Source: Collimonas rhizosphaerae (GTDB lineage: Bacteria; Pseudomonadota; Gammaproteobacteria; Burkholderiales; Burkholderiaceae_D). From it: 64,000 nt of DNA. A program made the position numbers and the translations under genes. Of the stretch, positions 41,120 to 51,431 are shown piece by piece. Location: the NCBI RefSeq assembly GCF_038896935.1, contig NZ_JBANDC010000001.1, forward strand, positions 467,300-531,299, in the 5' to 3' direction. Every line of letters begins with the position of its first letter. Within the stretch, counting starts at the first letter, position 1. The notes beneath the pieces were generated by a model that worked only from the letters and a program-made list of their open reading frames with translations, made no database searches and had not been told where the DNA came from.

Positions 41120-43688
41120 CACCAATCCTCCCGTACCGAATGCAGCACATCGACGGACACGGCGCGCAAGCCCGCCAGCAACGCCGTGGCGCCGGCCGAC
41201 AGCAGCAGCAACAGCGCCACCGCCGCCAGTTCTTGCCATGGCATGTGCAGCTCCATGGTCCAGTGAAACGATTGCGGATTGACGATGAATACCAGGATCA
41301 GGCTGATGGCCCAGCCCAGCAGGAAACCGACCAGCATCCCCAGCGCGGTCAGCAAACCGCCTTCCAGCGCCAGCATGGACAGGACCTGGCGCCGCGTGAC
41401 GCCGACATGGCGCAGCATGCCGAACTCGCGCGCCCGCGCCAGGGTCTGGGCGGAAAAGGTGGCCGCCACGCCAAACAGGCCGATCACGATGGCGACGATT
41501 TCCAGCAGATAAGTGACGGCAAAGCTGCGGTCGAAAATCTTCAGCGTCTGCGCGCGGATTTCGCCCGGCTGGGAAATCTCCAGCGCGGCGCCGAACGGCA
41601 ATTGGCGCAGTGCGCTGATCACCGCGCCGGGATCGGCATCGCGCTGCAGCCTGAGCGCGGCGTCGGTGACTTCGGTGTCGCCGCTCAATCGCTGGTAATC
41701 CGCAAGGCGCAGCTGGATTGCTCCCGATTGCCGCGCATAGTCGCGCCAGACGCCGGCCACCGTAAAGCGGTAAGGACGGTTCGCCAGCGGCAGCGTGACC
41801 TGCTGTCCCAAGCGATAGCCATACAGGTCGACCATGGCTTCCGAGACCCAGATCGGCAAGCTGCCGGCGGCAATCGCGCCGGCCGGCAGCAGCGGACCGA
41901 CGATGGGCAGCGCGCGGGCCGGATCGGCGGCGTCGATGCGGCGTGCGATCAGTATCACCGGCGGCCGCGCCGGATCCAGCGTGAGCGTCGAGGTGCGCAG
42001 GAAATCGGCGCGCGCCACGCCTGGAACGGCCGCCAGCAAGCGCTGTTCGGCAGGCTGCATGGCGCCGGTTTCGCCGCTGACGGCGGAACGCGCATACAGG
42101 TCCGCCGACAGCAATTGCTGCATCCAGTCGTCAACCGATATGCGGAAACTGGCGACCATGATCGCCATCGCCACGATCAGGCTGAAGCTGGACAGCACGC
42201 CGCCGAGCGCAATCGAGGCTTGCCCCGGCACGTTGGCCAGGCGCGCCAGCACCAGGGTCGTGAGCACGCCATGGCGGCGCCCCAGGCTGAATCTTTGCAG
42301 CGCAGAGAATGCCAGCGCCGCCACCCGCGGCATCAGCGTGATGCCGCCGACCAGCAGCAGCGCCACCGCGATGTAACCAAACACAGGCAAGCCGAACAGC
42401 GGCGGCAGCTGCGTCAGCAGCGCTCCCAGCAGCAGGCAGGCCAGCGCCGGCCAGGGTGTCGCCAGCGGCGCCAGCGCGGTTTCTTCGCTGCCGGATTTGA
42501 GCGCCGCCGCCGGATGCGCCCGCGACGCTTCCAGCGCCGGCGCCAGGCTGCCGAGCAAGGCGATGCCGCTGCCGAGCGCAAAAAAAACCAGCGCCGCCGG
42601 CAGGTCGAACTGCACGCTGGCCTGCACGCCGCGGAAATAGCCGCCGCCGAGGTCGCCGCCAAAAAAATGCAAGGCGGCGGCCGCCAGCGCGTATCCCAGC
42701 GCCAATCCAAGCAGCGCCCCGAGACAGCCCAGCAAAGCGCCTTCCAGCAATACCTGGCGCAGCAACTGGGCGCGCCGCCATCCGAGCACACGCAACAAGG
42801 CAAACTGCGAACGGCGCCGGATCACCGACAGCGCCTGGGTCGAGAACACCAGGAACGCGCCGGTGAAGAGCGCCACCAGGGCCAGTACATTCAGGTTGAT
42901 GCGGTAGGCGCGCGACATGTTGTTATTGCTGCTCTCTTGGTCCTGGCCTGCCGATACCTGCAAATGCGGCGGCAATTCGGCCTGCAGCGCGCGCCTGAAC
43001 GCTTCGCGGTTGACGCCCGGCTGCAGCTTGAGGTCTATGCGCGAGAGCTGGCCGATGCGTCCGAAGCGCCATTGGGCGGCGCCGATATCCATTACCGCGA
43101 TCCGCTGCCCGGCGCGGGCGCCCGCCAGGCCGCCGGCCACCCGCAGGCTGACGCTGGCGGTGCCGTTGCGCAGCGCCAGCATCTGGCCCGGCCGCACCTG
43201 CAGCCATTGCTGGGCTGCCGGCGACAGGAAGATGGCGTCGTCGGCCAGGGTGTCGAACGGACTGCCGGAGTCGGCCATGCCGATCAGATCGGGCGTGATG
43301 CGGGCGGCGCGGAAGGTGTCGATGCCAAGCACTTTCAGCGCGCCGGTCTTGCCCGGCAGCGTGACGTTGAGCTCCAGCACCGGGCTGGCTATCGCCACGC
43401 CTTGCCGTTTTGCCAGTTGGGGATAGACGGCTTCGTCGACGGTCCCCTGCACGCCGCGCAGCTGCAGGTCGGACTGGCCGGACAAGCTCCTGGCGGCGGC
43501 CGAGAATTCGTTGAAGGCGGCGCCGTTGATCAGGTCTACCGCATAGCCGAGCGCGACGCCGAGCGCGATGGCGGCAATCGCCACCAGCGCGCGCACCGGG
43601 TGGGCGCGCAATTCGCCCAGCAGCAGCCAGCGCGCCAAGGTGCGCAGCGGATTGCCGGCGCCGGCGGCAGCTGTAGCGGCGGCAGGCG

Positions 43689-43692
<4 letters not shown>
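41119..43692 (-). CDS. Large FtsX/LolC-type ABC permease with two FtsX domains
   Basis: 857 residues. An N-terminal helix (~34-54), a periplasmic domain, then helices near 275-430 (LNVLALVALFTGAFLVFSTQ; LLGLALGYALAAAALHF). A second unit begins near 430 with further helices and ends with three (~735-850, LLEIVAIVIGLFGVAATFSA; GGLLTALGMLVGFLLGWAIS). The double FtsX arrangement is that of AttG/YbbP-like permeases. It overlaps the ATPase gene by 4 bp and the AttH gene by one base, so the three are one operon, probably exporting or extracting a lipid-like substrate. Confidence 0.9.
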
Positions 43693-44390
<698 letters not shown>

Positions 44391-44677
44391 GCAAGATTGT
44401 TTTATCGATTAGCTTAGATGTCGGCAGTGTAGAGGATTTTGCGCAATGACTCGGATTCCCCAGGCAAACCGTGCGCAAATCCGATAAGGACCTGATCCCG
44501 CGACGACGCAGCCCGTTGCTGAAGGTAAATGGTCAGCAAAATGAAAATAATGTATCAAATGGTTGCAGAAAGTTGGAATAAACTCGTCATGCCGGACGTT
44601 TAACTGCTATCCCAGCAATCATTCGCCCGGCTGGTTCTGATCTGTATTTTTCCCGACGATCATCCTGAGGAGGAATC

Positions 44678-45040
44678 ATGCGAAAACCCCTATTTCTGCT
44701 GCTGAGCTGCGCCGCTCTTGCGATACCCGCCCTGGCCGAAGCACCCAAGGCTGTCAATGGCAAGCTGGTGGATGACGAAGGCCGCACGCTGTATACCTTC
44801 GACAAAGATACGGTAGCAGGCAAGAGTGCTTGCGAGGGCGGCTGCGCCGCAAATTGGCCGGCGGCGCTGGCGGATTCCTATGACAAGGCCGCTGCCGACT
44901 GGAGTTTTGTGACAGCCGCCGACGGCAAGCGGCAATGGGCCTACAAGGGACATCCGCTGTACCGTTTTGCCATGGACAAGAAAGCCGGCGATGCCAACGG
45001 CGACGGCAAGGGCGGCGTGTGGCACACGGCGAAACCCTGA
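44678..45040 (+). CDS. Secreted COG4315-type repeat protein
   Basis: 120 residues with signal peptide (LLLSCAALAIPALAEA). Two repeats of the secreted repeat of unknown function: LVDDEGRTLYTFDKDT with CEGGCAANWPA, and WAYKGHPLYRFAMDKKAGDA with GVWHTAKP. Ribosome site GAGGAGGAATC. Such proteins are periplasmic or surface exposed; they often sit beside ECF sigma genes, as here (55 bp upstream), and may be their target. Confidence 0.9.
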   Translation: MRKPLFLLLSCAALAIPALAEAPKAVNGKLVDDEGRTLYTFDKDTVAGKSACEGGCAANWPAALADSYDKAAADWSFVTAADGKRQWAYKGHPLYRFAMDKKAGDANGDGKGGVWHTAKP

Positions 45041-45095
45041 GCAAACGCGGCGCGTATCGGCGACTGGCCTGGGTGCTAGAGAATGCAATGCCTTT

Positions 45096-45614
45096 ATGAG
45101 TTTTGAGGCCGACATGGTGGTCTGGCTGCCGGCGCTGCGGCGTTACGCCCGCGCGCTGACAGGCGATGCCGCATGGGCTGACGATCTGGTGCAGGACACG
45201 GCGGAGCGCGCCCTGAACCGATGGCATACCTTGCAGCCGCAAAGCAATGTGCGGGCCTGGCTGTTGACCATCCTCAGGCATTTGTATATCGACCAGCTGC
45301 GCAAGCGCCGCGAAATCGCCGTCGATGAAGATAGCGCGCCCTGGCGCACGATGGCGGCGCCGGCCGATGAAGTCGACGGCCTGTTCCTGCTCGACGTGCA
45401 GCGTGCGCTGTATCGCCTGCCGCTCGATCAGCGCGAAGTACTGTTGCTGGTCGGCCTGGAAGAGCTCAGCTATCAGCAGGTTGCGGCCATCCTGGACATT
45501 CCGGTCGGCACGGTGATGTCGCGCCTGTCGCGTGCCCGGGAGCGTATGCGCTCTTTGTTGAAAGAGGACCCGGGCAGCAAACGGCCGCCTCTTAAAGTAG
45601 TCAGCAACAAGTAG
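45096..45614 (+). CDS. ECF sigma factor (second pair)
   Basis: ~172 residues from the ATG at 45096 (MSFEADMVVWLPALRRYARA). Region 2: DAAWADDLVQDTAERALNRW, LLTILRHLYIDQLRKRRE. Region 4: LPLDQREVLLLVGLEELSYQ, QVAAILDIPVGTVMSRLSRA. Different from the 34280 sigma and followed 13 bp later by its own anti-sigma. The upstream COG4315 gene and the downstream Tyr/His-rich lipoprotein are possible regulon members. Confidence 0.94.
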   Translation: MSFEADMVVWLPALRRYARALTGDAAWADDLVQDTAERALNRWHTLQPQSNVRAWLLTILRHLYIDQLRKRREIAVDEDSAPWRTMAAPADEVDGLFLLDVQRALYRLPLDQREVLLLVGLEELSYQQVAAILDIPVGTVMSRLSRARERMRSLLKEDPGSKRPPLKVVSNK

Positions 45615-45627
45615 CGAGAGACACGCC

Positions 45628-46410
45628 ATGAACGAAGAGACCACCTCCAAGCTGCCGGACCCGGACGAAGCACATTTGCAGATGCTGTCGGCATGGGTCG
45701 ACAATGAACTTTCCGGCCCCGGGCAGGCTGCCGTCGCCGAGCGGCTGGCGAACGATCCGCAGGACAGCGCTCGCGTCGCCGACTATCGGGCGCAGAATGC
45801 CGGTTTAAAAGCCTTGTTTGCGACGCCGCAAGATAACGTCCAATGTATTTTCCTGCCGCGCCGGACGCCCTGGTGGCGCAGTGCCGGGATGGCTGGAGGC
45901 TGGCTGGCGGCGGGCTTGCTGTGCGGCTTGGCGTCCGGCTGGCTGAAGCCGTATCTTTTCAACGAGCAGCCGGCGTTCGCCAAGCGTGCCGACATTGCCT
46001 ACGCGGTCTATGCGCCGGAGCAGCGGCATCCGGTTGAAGTTGCCGCTGCCGAAGAAGCGCATTTGATCAGTTGGCTGTCGAAGCGCCTCAATCATCCGCT
46101 GGCGGCGCCATCGTTGCAGGAATACGGCTACACGCTGGTCGGAGGGCGCTTGCTGCCTGGCGAAGCCGGTCCGGCAGCGCAGTTCATGTACCAGGACGGC
46201 GAGGGTGAGCGATTGACCTTGTACGTCACCGCCGTAGCCAAGGACGCCACGGCGTTCCGGCTGCTGCATGAGGGTAAGCGCAGCACCTTTTACTGGATAA
46301 GCGAGGGCATGGGATATGCGCTGTCCGGACAAACCTCGGTGGCCCGCCTGCGTTCCATGGCAATTGACGTGTGCAGCGCCTTGGGCGGCCATCCCGAGGC
46401 TTGGCGCTGA
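45628..46410 (+). CDS. RskA-like anti-sigma factor without zinc motif
   Basis: 260 residues. The N-terminal domain (HLQMLSAWVDNELSGPGQAA) is the anti-sigma fold but has no HxxxCxxC. A membrane helix (~87-104, SAGMAGGWLAAGLLCGLASG) is followed by a periplasmic domain with QRHPVEVAAAEEAHLISWLS, GYTLVGGRLLPGEAGPAAQF and TFYWISEGMGYALSGQTSVA, the DUF-like periplasmic region shared with the other anti-sigma. It should hold the sigma encoded upstream at the inner membrane. Confidence 0.9.
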   Translation: MNEETTSKLPDPDEAHLQMLSAWVDNELSGPGQAAVAERLANDPQDSARVADYRAQNAGLKALFATPQDNVQCIFLPRRTPWWRSAGMAGGWLAAGLLCGLASGWLKPYLFNEQPAFAKRADIAYAVYAPEQRHPVEVAAAEEAHLISWLSKRLNHPLAAPSLQEYGYTLVGGRLLPGEAGPAAQFMYQDGEGERLTLYVTAVAKDATAFRLLHEGKRSTFYWISEGMGYALSGQTSVARLRSMAIDVCSALGGHPEAWR

Positions 46411-46612
46411 CCACCCCGGCGCTGGCCGGGATCGGCTTTTTCCAAAAAATATCGATGGAATAGCCGCACCGTCTCCTTCGTTTACATATCACAGGCTGGC
46501 TTGGCGCCGGACTGCGTACCGTTCCGGTGTCGGTTGGCTGGGAGCAAGCCGATATTGCGGAGCGCCGGGTTTGCACGCGCCGTTACGTCGGGCATTCATT
46601 TAGGACGACATC

Positions 46613-47017
46613 ATGTATAACGAAATTCCTTTTGTAGTGCTATTGCTGGCCCTCTCCGCCTGCAGCGGGAGGCAAGGCGGTTCGGACTATGCCGGGACCG
46701 GCAAGCCGAGTTGCCAGAAATTGACGACCCAGGCCGAAATCAACGGCAAGACAGAGCCGGTTACCGGCGTTGCTTGCCAGCAAAGCGACGGCACATGGCA
46801 ATTCATGCAAAACACCGACCGGCCATACTACGGTTATCCATATGGCTATTATTACGATCCCTGGTATTGGGGGCCGTTCGGCTTCGGCGCGGACTTTGTC
46901 TTCATAGACCGGGACCATCACCATCACCACTTTAACCACGGTTCGACGATGCATCAGAGCGTTGCGGCAGGTGCCGGCTTTCATGGGCACGGCATGGGCG
47001 GCGGGATGCGCCACTGA
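46613..47017 (+). CDS. Tyr/Gly- and His-rich lipoprotein
   Basis: 134 residues. Signal peptide with lipobox LLLALSAC (Cys17). A short conserved-looking domain with two Cys (SCQKLTTQAEINGKTEPVTG; VACQQSDGTWQFMQ) precedes a Tyr/Pro/Gly-rich segment (YYGYPYGYYYDPWYW) and a His-rich end (DRDHHHHHFNHG; GFHGHGMGGGMRH). The His run could bind metal. Composition resembles other envelope proteins placed near ECF systems. Function unknown. Confidence 0.75.
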   Translation: MYNEIPFVVLLLALSACSGRQGGSDYAGTGKPSCQKLTTQAEINGKTEPVTGVACQQSDGTWQFMQNTDRPYYGYPYGYYYDPWYWGPFGFGADFVFIDRDHHHHHFNHGSTMHQSVAAGAGFHGHGMGGGMRH

Positions 47018-47177
47018 CCCGGGTTCCGGGATGCGGCCAGGCCGCCATCGGATGGGGCCAGGCCGCGCCATGCTGCGGATGTTGCGCCGATAAGCCTTCA
47101 CAGAAGGCTGGAAGCGCACTATATTGAGACAAATAGCACATAATTCTCTGTCCACCTCATCCCGGAGGAGGATCGTC

Positions 47178-47648
47178 ATGTCGATTTCCGCCACATTGGA
47201 AGACTGCCTGCGCAGCAAAGGCAGTCATTACAAGATCCTGCATCATCCGCACACCCTCAGCAGCACCGGCACCGCAGAGGCGGCGCATATCCCGGGCGAC
47301 CGCCTGGCCAAGACAGTGGTCCTGGAAGACGAGCATGGCTATGTGGCTGCGGTGCTGCCATCGACCTTTCACTTGCATTTGTCCGACCTGTGGGACAAGA
47401 CCGGGCGGCACCTGGTGCTGGCCAGCGAAGATGAGCTGCGCGAGATGTTCAAGGATTGCGATGTAGGAGCGCTCCATCCGGTCTGCAGCGCCTACGGCAT
47501 GCAAACCTATCTCGATGAAAGCCTGGCGCAACAGCCGGAAATCTATTTCGAGGCAGGCGACCACGAAGCCCTGATTCAGATGCAGACAACGCAGTTCCTC
47601 GATCTCATGGACCAGGCGGAAAGAGGACGCTTCGCCCACCGGATGTAG
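47178..47648 (+). CDS. YbaK/ProX-type aminoacyl-tRNA deacylase-like protein
   Basis: 156 residues from the ATG at 47178 (CGGAGGAGGATCGTC). YbaK fold features: SKGSHYKILHHPHTLSSTGT, AAHIPGDRLAKTVVLEDEHG with the Lys that acts in the family, and VLPSTFHLHL; C-terminal GALHPVCSAYGMQTYLDESL. Members hydrolyse mischarged tRNAs or regulate; substrate unknown. Stands alone. Confidence 0.88.
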   Translation: MSISATLEDCLRSKGSHYKILHHPHTLSSTGTAEAAHIPGDRLAKTVVLEDEHGYVAAVLPSTFHLHLSDLWDKTGRHLVLASEDELREMFKDCDVGALHPVCSAYGMQTYLDESLAQQPEIYFEAGDHEALIQMQTTQFLDLMDQAERGRFAHRM

Positions 47649-47801
47649 GACGCCGACGCGCTGCGTGCAGGCCGCTCGCGCGGTTCGCCGCACGGCATCG
47701 GCTGTGTGCGACGCAAAATAAAATGCTGGCAGGCCGTAAAGCACGCCGGCGCTAAAGTAAGCTAAACTCAACTGGACATCACCAAGCGCGAGGGAGCGGG
47801 T

Positions 47802-49034
47802 ATGAGCCAGTGCAAGCCTCTGACGTTGCATGTTCCGGAACCTAGCGGCCGGCCCGGCCACGAAACCGATTTCTCCTACCTGCATCTGGCGGCGGCCGGC
47901 GCGGTGCGCCGGCCGCCGCTGGACGTGCAGCCGTCCGACACCGGCGATCTCGCCTATGCCCTGGTGCGGGTGCTCGACGACGAAGGCAACGCTGTCGGCC
48001 CTTGGGTTGCAGAAATAGAGCCTCAATTGTTGCGCCGCGGGATGCGGGCCATGATGAAAACGCGGATTTTCGATGCCCGCATGGTGATCGCGCAGCGCCA
48101 GAAAAAAATGTCCTTCTACATGCAGAGCCTGGGCGAGGAAGCGATAGGCACGGCGCACGCGATGGCGCTGCAGGAAGGCGACATGTGTTTCCCCACCTAT
48201 CGCCAGCAAAGCCTGCTGATGGCGCGCGAGGTCCCTTTGGTGGACCTGATTTGCCAGCTGCTGTCGAACCGGCGCGATCCTATGAAGGGACGGCAGCTGC
48301 CGGTGCTGTATTCCGTGCGCGCCGCAGGTTTTTTCTCCGTTTCAGGCAATCTTGCCACGCAATTTATCCAGGCGGTCGGCTGGGCCATGGCCTCGGCGAT
48401 CAAGGGCGACACCAAGATCGCTTCGGCCTGGATCGGCGACGGCTCCACCGCCGAATCCGATTTCCATACTGCGCTCACTTTCGCACATGTATACCAGGCC
48501 CCGGTGATTCTCAATGTGGTCAACAACCAGTGGGCCATCTCGACTTTCCAGACGCTTGCCGGCGGCGAGAGCACCACGTTCGCCGCGCGCGGCGTCGGCT
48601 GCGGCATCGCCTCGCTGCGCGTCGACGGCAACGATTTCCTGGCCGTGTACGCTGCTTCGCGCTGGGCCGCCGAACGGGCGCGCTGCAACCTGGGGCCGAC
48701 TCTGATCGAATGGATCACTTACCGCGCCGGTCCGCATTCGACTTCCGACGATCCGTCCAAGTACCGGCCGGCGGATGACTGGTCGCACTTTCCGCTGGGG
48801 GATCCGATTGCCCGCCTCAAGCAGCACCTGATCCGCATCGGCGTATGGTCGGAGCAGGAACACCAGGATACGGAACAGGAACTGGAGGCGCAGGTGATCG
48901 CGGCCCAGAAAGAGGCGGAACGCTATGGCACCCTGGCCAGCGGCCAGATTCCTGACCCGGCGACGATGTTCGAGGATGTCTATAAAGACATGCCGGAGCA
49001 TCTGCGGCAGCAGCGCCGCCAGCTGGGCGTGTAA
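47802..49034 (+). CDS. bkdA1: Branched-chain 2-oxoacid dehydrogenase E1 alpha
   Basis: 410 residues. Thiamine diphosphate motif: WIGDGSTAESDFHTALTFAH, then VVNNQWAIST (GDG...NN). Other marks are MSFYMQSLGEEAIGTAHAMA, CFPTYRQQSLLMAREV and YRAGPHSTSDDPSKYRPADD, whose Ser residues form the phosphorylation loop of the family. It binds ThDP with the beta subunit and decarboxylates 2-oxo acids from Val, Leu and Ile. First gene of a three-gene operon; 2 bp before the beta gene. Confidence 0.95.
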   Translation: MSQCKPLTLHVPEPSGRPGHETDFSYLHLAAAGAVRRPPLDVQPSDTGDLAYALVRVLDDEGNAVGPWVAEIEPQLLRRGMRAMMKTRIFDARMVIAQRQKKMSFYMQSLGEEAIGTAHAMALQEGDMCFPTYRQQSLLMAREVPLVDLICQLLSNRRDPMKGRQLPVLYSVRAAGFFSVSGNLATQFIQAVGWAMASAIKGDTKIASAWIGDGSTAESDFHTALTFAHVYQAPVILNVVNNQWAISTFQTLAGGESTTFAARGVGCGIASLRVDGNDFLAVYAASRWAAERARCNLGPTLIEWITYRAGPHSTSDDPSKYRPADDWSHFPLGDPIARLKQHLIRIGVWSEQEHQDTEQELEAQVIAAQKEAERYGTLASGQIPDPATMFEDVYKDMPEHLRQQRRQLGV

Positions 49035-49036
49035 CC

Positions 49037-50095
49037 ATGGCCGCCCAGAAAGACGCCAAACCGGCGATGGCGCAGACGACTACGCCGATGACGATGATCC
49101 AGGCGCTGCGTTCGGCGATGGACGTCATGCTCGAGCGCGACAGCAATGTGGTTGTTTTCGGCGAGGACGTAGGGTTCTTTGGCGGCGTGTTCCGCTGCAC
49201 CGAAGGTTTGCAGGCGAAGTACGGCGCTTCGCGCGTATTCGATGCGCCGATCTCCGAGGGCGGGATTGTCGGCGCAGCCGTCGGCATGGCTGCCTACGGT
49301 TTGCGGCCGGTGATCGAGATCCAGTTCGCCGACTACTTTTATCCGGCCTCGGACCAGATCGTCTCCGAGGCGGCGCGCCTGCGCTACCGTTCGGCCGGCG
49401 AATTCACTGCATCGATGACGATCCGCATGCCCTGCGGCGGCGGCATCTATGGCGGCCAGACCCACAGCCAGAGCCCGGAAGCCCTGTTCACCCATGTCTG
49501 CGGCTTGCGCACGGTGATGCCATCCAATCCGTATGACGCCAAGGGCTTGCTGATTGCATCGATCGAAAATGACGATCCGGTGATCTTCCTGGAGCCGAAG
49601 CGCCTGTACAACGGTCCGTTCGACGGCCATCACGACCAGCCGATGGTGCCGTGGTCCAAGCATCCGCTGGGCGAGGTGCCGGACGGCTATTACACCGTGC
49701 CGCTTGAATCCGCGGCGATATTCCGTCCCGGCGCCGAGCTGACGGTGATTACCTACGGCACCATGGTATTCGTATCGGCAGCCGCCGCGCGCGAGACCGG
49801 CATCGACGCCGAGATCATCGATTTGCGCAGCCTGTGGCCGCTCGACCTGGAAACCATCGTCGCCTCGGTCAAGAAGACCGGGCGCTGCGTGGTGGTGCAC
49901 GAAGCCACGCGCACCAGCGGCTTTGGCGCGGAATTGACGGCCTTGGTGCAGGAACATTGTTTCTACCATCTGGAGGCGCCGATCGAACGTGTCACCGGCT
50001 GGGACACGCCTTATCCGCACGCCCAGGAATGGGCTTATTTTCCCGGTCCGGCCCGCGTCGGGGCTGCCTTCAAACGCGCGCTGGAGGCAAGATGA
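49037..50095 (+). CDS. bkdA2: Branched-chain 2-oxoacid dehydrogenase E1 beta
   Basis: 352 residues. Transketolase-like N-terminal domain: MTMIQALRSAMDVMLERDSN, VVVFGEDVGFFGGVFRCTEG, FDAPISEGGIVGAAVGMAAY, VIEIQFADYFYPASDQI. C-terminal domain from ~215: EVPDGYYTVPLESAAIFRPG, EIIDLRSLWPLDLETIVASV, VVHEATRTSGFGAELTALVQ. Forms the alpha2beta2 E1. The stop overlaps the E2 start (ATGA). Confidence 0.95.
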   Translation: MAAQKDAKPAMAQTTTPMTMIQALRSAMDVMLERDSNVVVFGEDVGFFGGVFRCTEGLQAKYGASRVFDAPISEGGIVGAAVGMAAYGLRPVIEIQFADYFYPASDQIVSEAARLRYRSAGEFTASMTIRMPCGGGIYGGQTHSQSPEALFTHVCGLRTVMPSNPYDAKGLLIASIENDDPVIFLEPKRLYNGPFDGHHDQPMVPWSKHPLGEVPDGYYTVPLESAAIFRPGAELTVITYGTMVFVSAAAARETGIDAEIIDLRSLWPLDLETIVASVKKTGRCVVVHEATRTSGFGAELTALVQEHCFYHLEAPIERVTGWDTPYPHAQEWAYFPGPARVGAAFKRALEAR

Positions 50096-51351
50096 GCGTC
50101 CATGTGATCAAAATGCCGGATATCGGCGAAGGGATCGCCGAGGTTGAACTGGTGGCCTGGCGCGTCAAGGTCGGCGAGCGCGTGGTCGAGGACCAGGTGC
50201 TGGCCGATGTGATGACCGACAAGGCCACCGTCGAGATTCCATCGCCGGTTGTAGGCAGGATAGCGGCGCTGGGCTGCGAGCCCGGCCAGGTGCTGGCGGT
50301 AGGCGGCGAACTGATACGCATTGAGGTCGAGCCAACAGAGCATGCCGCTGCGGCGTTGCCCGTTCTGCCGCAGGCAGCGGCCGCGGCGGTCGCTGCGCCG
50401 CCAAGGGAAGTGCCGTCTTCCAAGCCGCCGGCGCAAGGCCCCGGCTCAGTGCAAGCGATACGGCAGGCCGCCGGCTCGCCGACTGCGTCGCCCGCCGTGC
50501 GTCGGCGCGCCCGCCAGCTCGGCGTCGAGTTGCAGGATGTGCCTGCGAGCGGCGCCGATGGCCACATTACGCATGAAGATCTCGACGCTTATGTCACGCT
50601 CGGCGGCAGCCTGCCGGCGGCGCGCGCCGGCGATGGCCGTTATGCCGAGCGTCATGGCGAAATAGCGATGCCGGTCATCGGCTTGCGCCGCAAGATCGCT
50701 CAAAAGATGCAGGAATCCAAGCGTCGCATCCCGCACTTTACCTACGTCGAGGAGTGCGATGTCACCGAAATCGAGGCGCTGCGCCAGCATCTGAACGCAA
50801 GATGGAGCGGCGAACGCGGGCGCCTGACCTTGTTGCCGCTGCTGATGCGCGCCATGGTGCTGGCGTTGCGCGAGCACCCGCAATGCAACGCCCGTTTCGA
50901 TGATGACGCCGGCGTGGTGACGCGTTACGACGCAGTACATATCGGCGTCGCCACCCAGACCGCAGCCGGCCTGATGGTGCCGGTGGTGCATCATGCCGAG
51001 GCGCGCGATCCGTGGTCGAGCGCGGCCGAAATCGCCCGCCTGGCCGAGGCCGCGCGCGCGGGCAGGGCGGTGCGGGCGGAACTCTCCGGTTCAACCATCA
51101 CCGTCACCAGCCTGGGCGCCTTGGGCGGCCTGGCATCGACTCCGGTGATCAATCACCCGGAGGTGGCGATTGTCGGCATCAACCGGATTATCGAAAGACC
51201 GGTGATACGCGGCAATGTGGTGGTCGCGCGCAAGATGATGAATCTGTCGTCCTCGTTCGACCATCGGGTGGTCGACGGCCTGGATGCTGCCGAGTTCGTG
51301 CAGTCGCTGCGCGCTTATCTCGAATTTCCAGCTACCTTGTTTGTGGAGTAG
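50092..51351 (+). CDS. bkdB: Branched-chain 2-oxoacid dehydrogenase E2 (lipoamide acyltransferase)
   Basis: ~419 residues from the ATG at 50092 overlapping the E1 beta stop. One lipoyl domain (1-80) with DVMTDKATVEIPSP, the lipoylated Lys near 41. An Ala/Pro linker, then an E3-binding domain (TASPAVRRRARQLGVELQDV, GADGHITHEDLDAY). The catalytic domain (~185-419) ends SSSFDHRVVDGLDAAEFVQS with the HxxxDG active site. Transfers acyl groups to CoA. No E3 gene follows; the shared dihydrolipoamide dehydrogenase must be elsewhere. Confidence 0.95.
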   Translation: MSVHVIKMPDIGEGIAEVELVAWRVKVGERVVEDQVLADVMTDKATVEIPSPVVGRIAALGCEPGQVLAVGGELIRIEVEPTEHAAAALPVLPQAAAAAVAAPPREVPSSKPPAQGPGSVQAIRQAAGSPTASPAVRRRARQLGVELQDVPASGADGHITHEDLDAYVTLGGSLPAARAGDGRYAERHGEIAMPVIGLRRKIAQKMQESKRRIPHFTYVEECDVTEIEALRQHLNARWSGERGRLTLLPLLMRAMVLALREHPQCNARFDDDAGVVTRYDAVHIGVATQTAAGLMVPVVHHAEARDPWSSAAEIARLAEAARAGRAVRAELSGSTITVTSLGALGGLASTPVINHPEVAIVGINRIIERPVIRGNVVVARKMMNLSSSFDHRVVDGLDAAEFVQSLRAYLEFPATLFVE

Positions 51352-51431
51352 CGAAGACGCGGTTCTGATATTCCCTGGTTCGTGATAAGCGCTTCAATCG
51401 CAGCTAGACACAGGCTGAAAAGGCGATTATC